DNA of 64,000 bases, taken from assembly GCF_000166135.1 (NCBI RefSeq), contig NC_014666.1, positions 5,580,001 through 5,644,000 of the forward strand. The letters are read 5' to 3'. Source of the stretch: Pseudofrankia inefficax (GTDB taxonomy: Bacteria; Actinomycetota; Actinomycetes; Frankiales; Frankiaceae). Shown in pieces: positions 18,937-27,140 of the stretch. Below the pieces are notes generated by a model. The model made no database searches. It saw nothing but the letters and a program-made list of their open reading frames with translations, and was not told the DNA's origin. Each line of letters opens with the position of its first letter. Positions within the stretch are counted from its first letter, which is position 1. Made by a program: the position numbers and the translations under genes.

Positions 18937-19422
18937 TCAGGCCACGTCACCGATCAGGTGGAACCGGCGCCGGAAGTAGAGGGCCGGCGGGTCGTCGTTC
19001 ACCGAGACCCGGCCCACCCGGCCGAGCAGGATCGAGTGGTCCCCCGCCGGCTGCACCGCGTGGGTGACGCAGCTGAGCGTCACGCAGGCCCGGTCGAGGA
19101 CCGGCAGCCCGTGCTCGTCGGACTGGAAGCCGGCGTCCGCGAACTTGTCCGCTCCCCTGGTCGCGAACCGGACGGCGAGGCCCGCGTGCTCCGGTGGCAC
19201 GACGTGCACGATGAACCGCTCGGCCGTCTCGAACACCGGATGGCACTCCGCCGTCGCCGCGAGGCAGACGAGCACGAGCGGTGGGTCCATGGAGACCGAG
19301 CAGAACGAGCTGGCCGTGAACCCCCACCACCGGCCGTCGCCGTCCGCCGTCGTCACGATCGTCACGCCGCTGGGGAACAGGGCCATGGCCTCCCGGAAGA
19401 GCCGGGGCGTCTGGTCCGTCAT
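18937..19422 (-). CDS. Flavin reductase (HpaC-like)
   Basis: A 161-residue flavin reductase of the FMN-binding split-barrel family, which gives reduced flavin to a monooxygenase. Family marks are LFPSGVTIVTT, WWGFTASSFCSVSMDPPLVLVCL, FIVHVV and HSILLGRV. ATG 19422 has GAGG 8 bases upstream; GTG 19455 and a start at 19491 are possible but run towards or into the operator. It is in the same direction as the GntR gene (50-bp gap) and has its own TGATATATCA site. It is the likely partner of the monooxygenase at 15447. Confidence 0.88.
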   Translation of the reverse strand: MTDQTPRLFREAMALFPSGVTIVTTADGDGRWWGFTASSFCSVSMDPPLVLVCLAATAECHPVFETAERFIVHVVPPEHAGLAVRFATRGADKFADAGFQSDEHGLPVLDRACVTLSCVTHAVQPAGDHSILLGRVGRVSVNDDPPALYFRRRFHLIGDVA

Positions 19423-19814
19423 GCCCGCCTCGGGGGCGTCTGCCGCACTCGTCACCGGATCAGCCTGGCAAATTGATATATCAGGTGTCAAGTGAAGCCA
19501 TCCCGGGTTGGCCAGCGGCCCCGGGTCCAGCGGTCAGGCAGCGATCAACGGGTGCCGGCGATCAACGAGCGGCGCTGTCGGCCGGCGGCCGGCGGCGAGC
19601 GCGCAGGCCGGCGATAAGAATCGTCCATTTAATCAGAAAGAATCAATCAAGCACTCTTCAGCCCACCGACCACGCGCGTGGCAAGAACTGGCCACCCCTA
19701 CTGGGCCACCCCTACAGAAACCCGGCGGGACCCGCACGATAGCGTTCATTACGACGCTACGTAAAGAATTTGTTACGGCCCGGTGCTGCCCCACCCGACA
19801 GGAGACAGCGCGTC
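19423..19814. other. Divergent intergenic region, flavin reductase / solute-binding protein
   Basis: No gene. It contains the operator at 19474, an unusually AT-rich stretch at about 19612-19660, and CGTAA-N8-TTACG at 19760-19777 close to the lipoprotein start. Promoters for both flanking genes are expected here. Confidence 0.5.
19474..19483. promoter_or_regulatory. GntR-type operator, flavin reductase promoter
   Basis: TGATATATCA, identical to the palindrome at 15419; on the minus strand CTGATATATCAAT (13 bases) is shared with that site. It lies 52 bp before the chosen start of the flavin reductase. Confidence 0.7.
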
Positions 19815-21080
19815 ATGAACCTACGCCGACTGCCCGCGCGGACAAACACAGTCGTCACCGCCGCCGTGGTGCTGGGGTCGTCCATTCTTCTCGCCGGCTG
19901 TGGCGCGTCGTCGACCAGGAGCGCCGACGGCGCCGGGTCCTGCCCGACGCGGACGCCGGGCGTGACGGCGGGCTCCGTCAAGATCGGCCTCATCTACCCC
20001 GACACGGGACCGACCGCCGTCGCGGCCACCTTCAAGGGGACGCGCAGCGCGGTCCAGGCCCGCATCGACCAGCAGAACGCCAGCGGCGGCGTCGGCGGCC
20101 GCAGGATCGACGTCGTCTGGGGCGACGACGAGTCGGATTCCGGGAAGTTCACCGCGGAGGCCCACGACCTCGTCGACACCGAGGGCGTCTTCGGCCTGGT
20201 CGCGCAGTCGATCGTCGTGGACGGCTCGGCCCCGTGGCTGCAGGCCCAGGGCATCCCGGTGACCGGGACGGCCACCAGCGCCAGCTGGAGCACCCACCCG
20301 AACCTGTTCCACTTCGGCAACGTGTTCAACCCGGGCAGCGCCTCGACCATCGGCGACTACGTGAAGGCGCAGGGTGGCACGAAAGCGCTGGTCGTCATCG
20401 ACTCGAGTACCGCGACGTCGCAGAACCTCGCGGCCCAGTTCACCCCCAGCCTGCGCAGCCGGGGGATCCAGGTCGTCGGCGAGGTCCCCTTCACCGACGG
20501 GCTGACGAGCCCGTCGCACGTCGCGCACGAGCTGGCTGACGCGGGCGCGAACACCCTCGTGGCCGCGACCCAGGCCAGCACCTTCATCGACATCTACACG
20601 CAGGCGAAGGCACTCGGAATCACGCTCGCCGCCGCGCTGAGCGCCACCGGCTACGACCCCGGCCTGCTCACCCAGCGCGGCGGCGACATGGCGGGGATCT
20701 CGATCATTTCCGGCTACTCCGCGGTCGACTCGCCGGCGATGCTCGCCTATGACCGGGCGATGAGCACCTACGCGCCGGAGCTCGCCGACCCGAGAGACGA
20801 CCTGGCGCTCGCCGGCTACGTCGCCGCCGACGAGATGATCCAGGGCCTTCGCCTGGCGGGAACGTGTCCAACCCGGGAAGCATTCATCCAGAATCTGCGA
20901 AAGGTGACGAATTTCACCGGTGCCGGTCTGGTCGCCCCGGTGGACCTCAGCAAGCCGCTGGAGCCGGACAACTGCTTCAACTTCGTGAAGGTCGACCACG
21001 CAGGCCGCGCCTTCACCTCGGTACCGCCGCCGGCGGCTCTCGACAAGAACGGCTTCTGGTGCGGCGCGCCGCTCACGTAG
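19815..21080 (+). CDS. ABC transporter solute-binding lipoprotein (branched-chain amino acid type)
   Basis: A 421-residue type 1 periplasmic-binding protein (LivJ-like) anchored as a lipoprotein: signal helix 13-26 and lipobox LLAGC with Cys29. The mature part starts VKIGLIYPDTGPTA, then ARIDQQNASGGVGGRRIDVVWGDDESD, both usual for the family. ATG 19815 follows GGAGA. No permease or ATPase gene is nearby, so it must use a transporter encoded elsewhere. Position beside the monooxygenase cluster suggests that it binds that pathway's substrate, but no GntR-type site is seen directly before it. Confidence 0.9.
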   Translation: MNLRRLPARTNTVVTAAVVLGSSILLAGCGASSTRSADGAGSCPTRTPGVTAGSVKIGLIYPDTGPTAVAATFKGTRSAVQARIDQQNASGGVGGRRIDVVWGDDESDSGKFTAEAHDLVDTEGVFGLVAQSIVVDGSAPWLQAQGIPVTGTATSASWSTHPNLFHFGNVFNPGSASTIGDYVKAQGGTKALVVIDSSTATSQNLAAQFTPSLRSRGIQVVGEVPFTDGLTSPSHVAHELADAGANTLVAATQASTFIDIYTQAKALGITLAAALSATGYDPGLLTQRGGDMAGISIISGYSAVDSPAMLAYDRAMSTYAPELADPRDDLALAGYVAADEMIQGLRLAGTCPTREAFIQNLRKVTNFTGAGLVAPVDLSKPLEPDNCFNFVKVDHAGRAFTSVPPPAALDKNGFWCGAPLT

Positions 21081-21236
21081 CGACCGGCGGGCCACCGCGG
21101 ACATACCGTGGCAATGCGATGCTCCGTCCGCGGAGATCGCGAAAGCCTGGAGGTCGCGGCCAGCGGCACCGGCAGCACTGGCCGGCCACCGGACAGCGGA
21201 CGGCCACCGGACAGGCCACCGGCAGAGGAGGCAGCA

Positions 21237-21995
21237 GTGCGCTTCGCCGCGCTTGGGGACAGCTTCACCGAAGGCGTCGGCGACGAACGGGCCGACGGAA
21301 GCCCCCGGGGCTGGGCCGACCTCGTCGCGGCCGGGCTGGCCACCCACCACCCGGCGGAAACCTGGTATGTCAACCTCGCGATCCGCGGCCGGCTGCTCGA
21401 AGCGATCGTGACCGAACAGCTCAACGCCGCCCTGGCCCTCGACCCGCTTCCGACGGTCGTGACCATCAACGGCGGCGGGAACGACATGATGCGCCCCGGA
21501 GCCGACCTCGTCCGGCTCATCTCCCTGCTCCTGGACGCGGTCGACCGGTGCCAGCGGGCCGGGGTCACCCCGGTCCTGCTGGCCGGCGCGGACCCGTCCG
21601 ACCGGCTCCCGTTCGGCCGCGTGCTGCACCGCCGGGCCGCCGAGCTGACCGACGCGACCGCCAGGCTCGCCCAGGAGCGCCGCGTGCTGTTCGTCAACGC
21701 CTTCGGGGACACGGAGATCCGCGCGCCGAAGTACTGGTCGGAGGACCGGCTCCATCTCAACCCGTTCGGCCACCAACGGGTCGCGGGCCTCGTGCTGGCC
21801 GCCCTCGGCGCCGAGGCACCCGGGCCGGCACCGCTCGCCGTGGAGCCACCGTCGCCCGGTCCGCTCGCGGAGGCGCGGTACTACTGGCGGCACGTCCGTC
21901 CGTGGATGACGCGCCGGCTCACCGGCCGCTCCTCGGGCGACGGGCGCACGGGGAAGCACGCGGGCTGGACCCTGATCGAGCCCGCGGCGGTCTGA
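21237..21995 (+). CDS. SGNH/GDSL hydrolase
   Basis: A 252-residue esterase of the SGNH group. Block I is RFAALGDSFTEG with Ser9, block III INGGGNDMM provides Gly/Asn, and block V WSEDRLHLNPFGH provides the Asp-x-x-His pair; all catalytic residues are present. GTG 21237 lies 7 bases after AGAGGAGG, much better than starts further upstream. There is no signal peptide, so it acts in the cytoplasm. The upstream DNA has three GGCCACCGG copies. The C-terminal 50 residues, basic and Trp-containing, are outside the family core. Confidence 0.9.
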   Translation: MRFAALGDSFTEGVGDERADGSPRGWADLVAAGLATHHPAETWYVNLAIRGRLLEAIVTEQLNAALALDPLPTVVTINGGGNDMMRPGADLVRLISLLLDAVDRCQRAGVTPVLLAGADPSDRLPFGRVLHRRAAELTDATARLAQERRVLFVNAFGDTEIRAPKYWSEDRLHLNPFGHQRVAGLVLAALGAEAPGPAPLAVEPPSPGPLAEARYYWRHVRPWMTRRLTGRSSGDGRTGKHAGWTLIEPAAV

Positions 21996-22034
21996 CCGGC
22001 GCCGCCGCCGGGGGACGCGGCGGCGCCCGCCGGG

Positions 22035-23324
22035 CTAGGCGGGGGTGAACGTGACGGGCAGCGTGGCCAGGCCGCGGACCCAGATCGCCGGGTTCCAGAC
22101 GAGGTCCTCGGCGGGCACGGCGAGGGTCAGGTCCGGCAGCCGGTCGAGGAGCACCTCGACGGCGGTCTGCGCGACCACCTCGGCGAGCTCCTGCGCGGGG
22201 AACGGGCAGCGGTGCTCGCCGTGGCCGAAGGTCAGGTACGCCTGGTTGCCGCCGGGGCCGGCGGCGCTGTCGGGGCGGACCTCCGGGTCGTTGTTCGCCG
22301 CGGCGACGCTGAGCACCAGCATGTCGCCGGCCTGGATGCGCTGGCTGCCGAGCTGGCCCGTGCGCACCGCCCAGCGGCCGGTGAAGTTGGCGACCGGCGG
22401 GTCCTCCCAGAGGACCTCGGACATCGCCTGCCCGACGCTGCGGCGCCCGCCGGCCAGCGACGTCGCGAACCGGGTGTCCGCCAGCAGCAGCCGCAGGGTG
22501 TTCCCGATCCAGTACGCCACCGGCTGCTGCGCGGAGGCGATGACCGCGAAGAGATCCTGGAGCGCCTCGTCGTCGGTGTAGGCGGCCCGGTGGCGCAGCA
22601 GCCGGGAGATCGTGTCGAAGCCTTCCCCCTGACGCCGCTGCTCGATGAGCCGGGTCATCAGCCCCATGAGCCGGCCGTAGGCGGCCAGTGCGCCCGCCCC
22701 GTGGTCGAACAGCGTCACCAGGTCGCGGACCAGCCCTGCGGTCTCCTCGGCCGGGATGCCGAAGGTGTTCGCCATCACCTGGACCGGGATCAGGTGCGCG
22801 TACATGTACATGAGCTCGGCCTGGCCACGGTCGGCGAACGTGTCGATGAGCTCGTCGGCGACCCGTTCGCACCGGTCGCGGATCTCGAACAGGTCGACGG
22901 CGGCGAGCACGTCGTGGATGGCGTCGGAGCGGCGGGTGTGCTCGGCGCCGGTCACCCACGTGATCGAGTCGCCCTTCCCGACGGCCGTCCGCATCGGCCA
23001 GTCCGGGGGGACGAGGTCCCAGGCGTTCCAGCGCGCCGAGTCGCGGTCGTAGAGGTCGCTACGGCCGGCCACGAAGTGCGCCTCCCGGTAGCCCAGGACC
23101 AGCCAGGCCGGGATGTCGCCCTCCAGCAGGACGGGCGCGACCGCGCCGTACTCGGCGCGCAGCCGGCGGTATAACACGTCGGCGTCCTGACTGATCGAGT
23201 CTCCGTACAGACGAGCGGCGCCGTCATGCGCCGGGTAACGCGCCGCGACCACCTCGGCCCGCTGGTCGGCCGGGACGGTCCGGACACCGGCGTTCGCCGC
23301 GGCCTCGGTCGTCAGATCGGTCAT
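22035..23324 (-). CDS. cvnE: Conservon-type cytochrome P450 lacking the ExxR arginine (CYP157-like)
   Basis: A 429-residue P450. The haem loop FGHGEHRCPFPAQELAE gives the ligand Cys373. Two usual features are changed: the K-helix reads SEVLWEDPPV, so the Arg of ExxR is Trp, and the I-helix reads VIASAQQPVAYWIGN without the acid/Thr pair. Loss of ExxR is a known property of Streptomyces CYP157 proteins, which lie in conservons. ATG 23324 is preferred over the start at 23387. It is the last gene of a run from CvnA (30270) on the same strand. Whether it is catalytic or a sensing partner is unknown. Confidence 0.88.
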   Translation of the reverse strand: MTDLTTEAAANAGVRTVPADQRAEVVAARYPAHDGAARLYGDSISQDADVLYRRLRAEYGAVAPVLLEGDIPAWLVLGYREAHFVAGRSDLYDRDSARWNAWDLVPPDWPMRTAVGKGDSITWVTGAEHTRRSDAIHDVLAAVDLFEIRDRCERVADELIDTFADRGQAELMYMYAHLIPVQVMANTFGIPAEETAGLVRDLVTLFDHGAGALAAYGRLMGLMTRLIEQRRQGEGFDTISRLLRHRAAYTDDEALQDLFAVIASAQQPVAYWIGNTLRLLLADTRFATSLAGGRRSVGQAMSEVLWEDPPVANFTGRWAVRTGQLGSQRIQAGDMLVLSVAAANNDPEVRPDSAAGPGGNQAYLTFGHGEHRCPFPAQELAEVVAQTAVEVLLDRLPDLTLAVPAEDLVWNPAIWVRGLATLPVTFTPA

Positions 23325-23426
23325 CACGTCATCTCCCCCTGCGCCCTGGTCCTGGCGCCGCGCTCCTGTGGCAATGTCGGCGATCATGCCAGGTCGCGCG
23401 CAACGGGGTCGGCAGGGTCACCCGGG

Positions 23427-24419
23427 CTACGACACGCTGACCTGGAGATCGTCAGGCCAGGCCGCCCGCCCGCTCCGGCCCACGGCCGCCGGCAGGGCGG
23501 ACCGGACCGGCGGCGGGGCCGCGGTGACCGTCGGTGGCCACCGCAGGACCGCCGACGCCTCCGGCAGTGGCGTGGCGGGCCGGTCCGGCCCGGCGGGCCG
23601 ACCGGTCAGGTAGTGGGCGACGATCCCGGCGACGTCGTGCAGCGCGGCGCCGGTGAACAGACCCGGCCGGTCGGTGGCCACGACGTGCAGGCGCAGCCCG
23701 GCCACCGGGACGCGCTCCCAGCCGAGGCAGGGCGACGTGTGCCGGGCGATCTGGGACGGCAGCCCCCAGACGTTGGACCAGTCGGCCGACCGGATCAGGA
23801 CGACGCGCAGGTCCGACGGCCCCGGCTGGTAGGCCGCGAAGGCGCGCAGCGCCGAGGTGTAGACGTCGATCGCGTCGAGGATGTGCTCCTCGTAGCGGTT
23901 CGGGTCGACGGCTCCCAGGGCGCGGGCGATCCGGGCGCCCTGGGCGGCCAGCGGCGCGCCGTGGTCGACCCCGCAGCGGCAGGCGCCCTGCCAGCCGCAG
24001 GCCAGGTGCCGCATCCGGGCCAGCTCGCGGACCGCGAGCACCGAGTCGGCCGACAGCGGCGGATGGCCGGCCAGCGGCAGCACCGTGTCGAGCAGGATCA
24101 CCGGGCCGACCGGCTGGCCGAGGCCACGCAGCAGCCGGGCCAGCTCGTAGGCGACCAGGCCGCCCGAGCCGTAGCCGGCGAACTGGTAGGGCCCGAACGG
24201 CTGCGCGGCCAGCACGTGCGGCAACTGGTGTACGGCCATCGCCAGGACGTCGTCGAGCGGGCGGCGCTCGCCGCCGCGGCCGGGCAGGTCCAGGCCTCGG
24301 CACGGCACCTCGGGGCCGAGGGCGCCCGCCAGCGGCAGGCCCGGGTGTGGAGGCCCTTCCAGCCCGCCGACGAGGAACAGCGGGGCGGGACGGCCTCTGG
24401 TCAGACGGGCCGGGTCCAT
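23427..24419 (-). CDS. Thioesterase-fold alpha/beta hydrolase, probably inactive
   Basis: A 330-residue protein resembling NRPS/PKS thioesterases over residues 1-230. The nucleophile elbow, normally PYxxxGYSxGGLVAYE, here reads PYQFAGYGSGGLVAYE: the Ser position is Gly and a Ser follows one place later. The usual GxHF motif near the end reads PGLFTGAALHD, so the catalytic His is Leu. A CGWQGACRCG insert (about 143-152) has three Cys. This suggests a binding rather than enzymatic role. ATG 24419 overlaps the previous gene by 19 bp. The C-terminal 60 residues are Pro/Ala-rich. Confidence 0.75.
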   Translation of the reverse strand: MDPARLTRGRPAPLFLVGGLEGPPHPGLPLAGALGPEVPCRGLDLPGRGGERRPLDDVLAMAVHQLPHVLAAQPFGPYQFAGYGSGGLVAYELARLLRGLGQPVGPVILLDTVLPLAGHPPLSADSVLAVRELARMRHLACGWQGACRCGVDHGAPLAAQGARIARALGAVDPNRYEEHILDAIDVYTSALRAFAAYQPGPSDLRVVLIRSADWSNVWGLPSQIARHTSPCLGWERVPVAGLRLHVVATDRPGLFTGAALHDVAGIVAHYLTGRPAGPDRPATPLPEASAVLRWPPTVTAAPPPVRSALPAAVGRSGRAAWPDDLQVSVS

Positions 24420-25234
24420 TCGACGCCGACGCACCCCGCCGCGACCCGGCCCAGGCCCGCTGCCTTCGCGACCGCGAACGCGGCGGCCGCGGCCGACGAC
24501 CCGGGTGTGGCCGCCCGCGCGCGCGGGCTGGCGGGAGACGGGTAGGGGACCCGGACGGCCGTGGACAGGCCCATCCGGCCGATGAGCAGGGTCACTCGGT
24601 TGCCGCGGGCGCGCACCGCGGCGCGCCACTCGGTGGGAATGGTGTGCGGGAGCCGCTCGATCCCGACCCCGCCGCCGCGCGGATGGACCAGGTCCAGGAG
24701 ACGGGGGCCGATCCGCACCGACCAGCCGGCGACGAGCGGCGGCTGGTCACGCAGCGAGGTGTGCAGGGCCAGGCCGGTCGCGAGCGCGTGCGAGAGCACC
24801 GGGTCGACCAGCTCCCCGGGCAGCAGGGCCGCCGGGTCGCGGTGCACGGCCGGGTCGGTCATGATCAGGTCGTCGTCGTCATCGACGACCAGGAGTGGCT
24901 CGGGCCGGCAGCCCGCCAGCGCGGCGAGCCCGCCGTCGACGAGGTGCGCGTAGACGACGGTCCGCCCGCCGGCGAGCTCCTCCTCGGTCAGGATCGGGGG
25001 CGCCACCGTCACCGCCGACGGGCCGCAGCCGGCGTGCATCAGCTGCACCCGGCGTACCCGGCGTTGCGGGTAGCGCCGCAGGACCAGCGACGTCGGGTCA
25101 CCGCCGGCCAGGTCGCCCTCCTCCAGGCAGAGCTGGCACCGGTACCGGCCCGGGTGCGGGCCGCAGCGCAGCTCGTCGAGCAGGTCGGCCGGCAGCAGGC
25201 TCGCGACGAGCGGGTCGACGCGCAGGTCACGCAT
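24401..25234 (-). CDS. Unknown conservon-associated protein with a Cys/His zinc-like N-terminus
   Basis: I do not recognise this 277-residue protein. Near the N-terminus YRCQLCLEEG followed about 30 residues later by LMHAGC gives a CxxC...HxxC set that could bind zinc. The middle has an acidic strand (LLVVDDDDDLIMTDP) and a C-terminal Ala-rich helix (SSAAAAAFAVAKAAGLGRVAAG). It overlaps both neighbours (8 bp upstream, 19 bp downstream), so it is surely part of the conservon transcript. A link to GTPase signalling is only by position. Confidence 0.7.
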   Translation of the reverse strand: MRDLRVDPLVASLLPADLLDELRCGPHPGRYRCQLCLEEGDLAGGDPTSLVLRRYPQRRVRRVQLMHAGCGPSAVTVAPPILTEEELAGGRTVVYAHLVDGGLAALAGCRPEPLLVVDDDDDLIMTDPAVHRDPAALLPGELVDPVLSHALATGLALHTSLRDQPPLVAGWSVRIGPRLLDLVHPRGGGVGIERLPHTIPTEWRAAVRARGNRVTLLIGRMGLSTAVRVPYPSPASPRARAATPGSSAAAAAFAVAKAAGLGRVAAGCVGVEWTRPV

Positions 25235-25898
25235 CGCCGCCGCCTCCCGTCACCATGCCGCCCCCCGCCACGATGCCGCCAGGGCGCTCGCCGGCCAGCG
25301 GGTGGTGGACGAGGTCGCCCAGCTCGCCGGACGCGGCCCCGGCGGGCGCGGCCACCCGGGCCGCGGTCAGCAGCGCCTGCGCCGCCGGCACCCACTCCGC
25401 GCCGGGCGCGCCGAGCATGCCCCCGATCGCGGCCCACTGGTCGACGATGTGGGCGAGCATGGCCGCGACGTAGGGCGGCATCCGGACGACGACGGCGGGC
25501 AGCAGGGTGCCGGCCGGGTACTCGGCCTGGATGAGCTGGCGCCGGTCCACCGCCACCTCGAACTCCAGGCCCGGCTCGTCGTCGCCGCCGTCGGGCAGCG
25601 GGAGCGCGAGGTCGACCAGCTCGGGCACGTCCCGGGCCAGCGGCAACGCCTCCCGCCCAGCGCGCAGCAACGCCTGGGCCATGGCCAGCCACGGCGACGC
25701 GCACCCGCTCATGATCGCGAAGATGGTGTTCCAGTCGTCGACCAGGTGGGCGAGGCCGCCGGCGGTGTAGGGCGGCATCCGGACCGTCACGGCGGGCAGG
25801 ACCGTGCCGGGCGGCAGGCCGGCCCGGATCAGGTGCACCCGGTCCACGTACAGCTCGGCCTCGACCGTCTCCAGCCAGGTGGCGGCCACGGTCAGCAC
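25227..25898 (-). CDS. Unknown protein made of two tandem homologous domains
   Basis: A 223-residue protein that I do not recognise, built from an internal duplication. Repeat 1 (about 13-85) has LYVDRVHLIRAGLPPGTVLP, VRMPPYTAGGLAHLVDDW and ALLRAGREAL. Repeat 2 (about 114-185) has VAVDRRQLIQAEYPAGTLLP, VRMPPYVAAMLAHIVDQW and ALLTAARVA. No signal or membrane helix is present. GTG 25898 overlaps the upstream small gene by 7 bp, and its end overlaps the next by 8 bp, so it is translationally coupled within the conservon. Confidence 0.7.
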   Translation of the reverse strand: MLTVAATWLETVEAELYVDRVHLIRAGLPPGTVLPAVTVRMPPYTAGGLAHLVDDWNTIFAIMSGCASPWLAMAQALLRAGREALPLARDVPELVDLALPLPDGGDDEPGLEFEVAVDRRQLIQAEYPAGTLLPAVVVRMPPYVAAMLAHIVDQWAAIGGMLGAPGAEWVPAAQALLTAARVAAPAGAASGELGDLVHHPLAGERPGGIVAGGGMVTGGGGDA

Positions 25899-26149
25899 CC
25901 TTCCGCCGTGAGCCGCGCGGCAGTGTTCTGGCGACTGGTCTGGCGCCTGTTCTGGCGACTGGTCTGGTGACGCCGCGGCGGGGTCAGGGCCGCGTCACGC
26001 GCCAGCACCACCAGATTCGCCCGGGCCCCGGAGGCCGGCGCCGGCGTGTGGTCGGGCCCGTCCGCGCCAGCCGCCGCCGTGGTGGCCACCGCGGCGGAAC
26101 TGGCCGCGGCACCGGTGATCAGGGCGCGGCGGGACAGCGCGGACGGCAT
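25892..26149 (-). CDS. Small protein with a twin-arginine-like export signal
   Basis: 85 residues: SRRALITGAAASSAAVATTAAAGA resembles a Tat signal (two Arg before a hydrophobic Ala-rich core), followed by a short basic tail rich in Gln/Arg/Thr. The tail is encoded by a 24-bp direct repeat (25925-25967). It starts 3 bp after the GTPase stop. It may be a real exported peptide, or the remains of a longer exported enzyme that lost its catalytic part. Confidence 0.5.
   Translation of the reverse strand: MPSALSRRALITGAAASSAAVATTAAAGADGPDHTPAPASGARANLVVLARDAALTPPRRHQTSRQNRRQTSRQNTAARLTAEGC
25925..25967. repeat. 24-bp direct repeat within the small Tat-like gene
   Basis: GTTCTGGCGACTGGTCTGG occurs at 25925 and again at 25949, with a period of 24 bp. 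In frame on the minus strand it encodes the repeated RQ(N/T) tail. Confidence 0.75.
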
Positions 26150-26152
26150 GGG

Positions 26153-26773
26153 TCAGCTCCTCGTTGGAAGTGGGCTGCCGGCGGCGCGCGCCTCCTCGGC
26201 GAGCGTCGCCTCCAGGGCGTGGCGCACCAGGGCGACGAGCGCGGACCGGGTCGACGGCTGGTTGCGCGCGTCGCAGGTCAGCACCGGGTGGTCGATGTCG
26301 AGCGCGCCGCGGACGTCGCCCAGCGGGTGGACGGTCGCGCCCTCGAACTGGTTGACCGCCACGACGAAGGGCAGCTTGCGGTCCTCGAAAAAGTCGATCG
26401 CCGCGAAGCTGTCCTCCAGCCGCCGGGTGTCGGCGAGCACGACCGCGCCGACGGCACCGAGGGTCAGCTCGTCCCACATGAACCAGAAACGGTCCTGGCC
26501 GGGCGTGCCGAACAGGTAGAGCACGACGTCCTGCTCGGGCAGCGTGATCCGGCCGAAGTCCATCGCCACGGTCGTCGTCGTCTTGCCGGCGACTCTGGAG
26601 GTGTCATCGACGCCGACCGAGGCCGCCGTCATGTGCGCCTCGGTCCGCAGCGGGGGAATCTCGCTGATGGACCCGACGAACGTCGTCTTCCCGACGCCGA
26701 ACCCGCCGGCGACGATGATCTTCAGGGGGATGGTGGTGGGCTCGGTATCTGGTCTAGAGCCGCTGTAGGCCAT
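26153..26773 (-). CDS. cvnD: Conservon small GTPase-like ATP/GTP-binding protein CvnD
   Basis: 206 residues. P-loop GGFGVGKTTFV near the start, DFGRI and LFGTPGQDRFWFMW for the switch/DxxG region (FGTPGQ variant usual for CvnD), and VAVNQFEG in place of NKxD. This matches the MglA/Ras-like proteins of actinobacterial conservons, thought to act with CvnA-C as a membrane signalling complex like a prokaryotic G-protein system. ATG 26773 overlaps the DUF742 gene by 20 bp. Confidence 0.93.
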   Translation of the reverse strand: MAYSGSRPDTEPTTIPLKIIVAGGFGVGKTTFVGSISEIPPLRTEAHMTAASVGVDDTSRVAGKTTTTVAMDFGRITLPEQDVVLYLFGTPGQDRFWFMWDELTLGAVGAVVLADTRRLEDSFAAIDFFEDRKLPFVVAVNQFEGATVHPLGDVRGALDIDHPVLTCDARNQPSTRSALVALVRHALEATLAEEARAAGSPLPTRS

Positions 26774-27131
26774 CGAGGACCTTTCGGAGCAGTTCGGAGT
26801 CGGGCCGCCAGTCGGGGCGCTCGGGCCGATGCACCGCGACGAAGCCGGCGGAGGCCATGTCTGCGACCAGCACCTGCGCGACGCCCAGGGGCAGATCGAG
26901 ATGGGCCGAGATCTCCGCCACCGACTGGAGGTGGCGGCAAAGGAAAGCGATCTCGCGCTGCTCGGGAGGCATGGACGGGCTGCGCGCGGCACCCAGGCCC
27001 CGGCTGGTGGTGGCCACCAGGGCGACCATCTCCAGCGTCGAGGTGGGACGGGTCCGCCCGCCGGTCACGGCGTACGGGCGCACGACCGGACCGGCTTCCT
27101 CCTCGGGCAGCTCGTCGTCGCCCCGGGACAC
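26754..27131 (-). CDS. cvnC: Conservon DUF742 protein CvnC
   Basis: 125 residues with the DUF742 signature VRPYAVTGGRTRPTS near 17-31 and a winged-helix-like core (EIAFLCRHLQSVAEISAHLDLPLGVAQVLVADMASAGFVAVH). Conservon DUF742 proteins interact with the roadblock and GTPase partners. It starts 9 bp after the CvnB stop and overlaps CvnD. Confidence 0.95.
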   Translation of the reverse strand: MSRGDDELPEEEAGPVVRPYAVTGGRTRPTSTLEMVALVATTSRGLGAARSPSMPPEQREIAFLCRHLQSVAEISAHLDLPLGVAQVLVADMASAGFVAVHRPERPDWRPDSELLRKVLDGLQRL

Positions 27132-27140
27132 CGCAGGCTC

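Noticed and set aside
19508-20539. Open frame upstream of and over the solute-binding lipoprotein.
   Set aside because: Shadow frame; the lipoprotein has a signal peptide, lipobox and family motifs in another frame.
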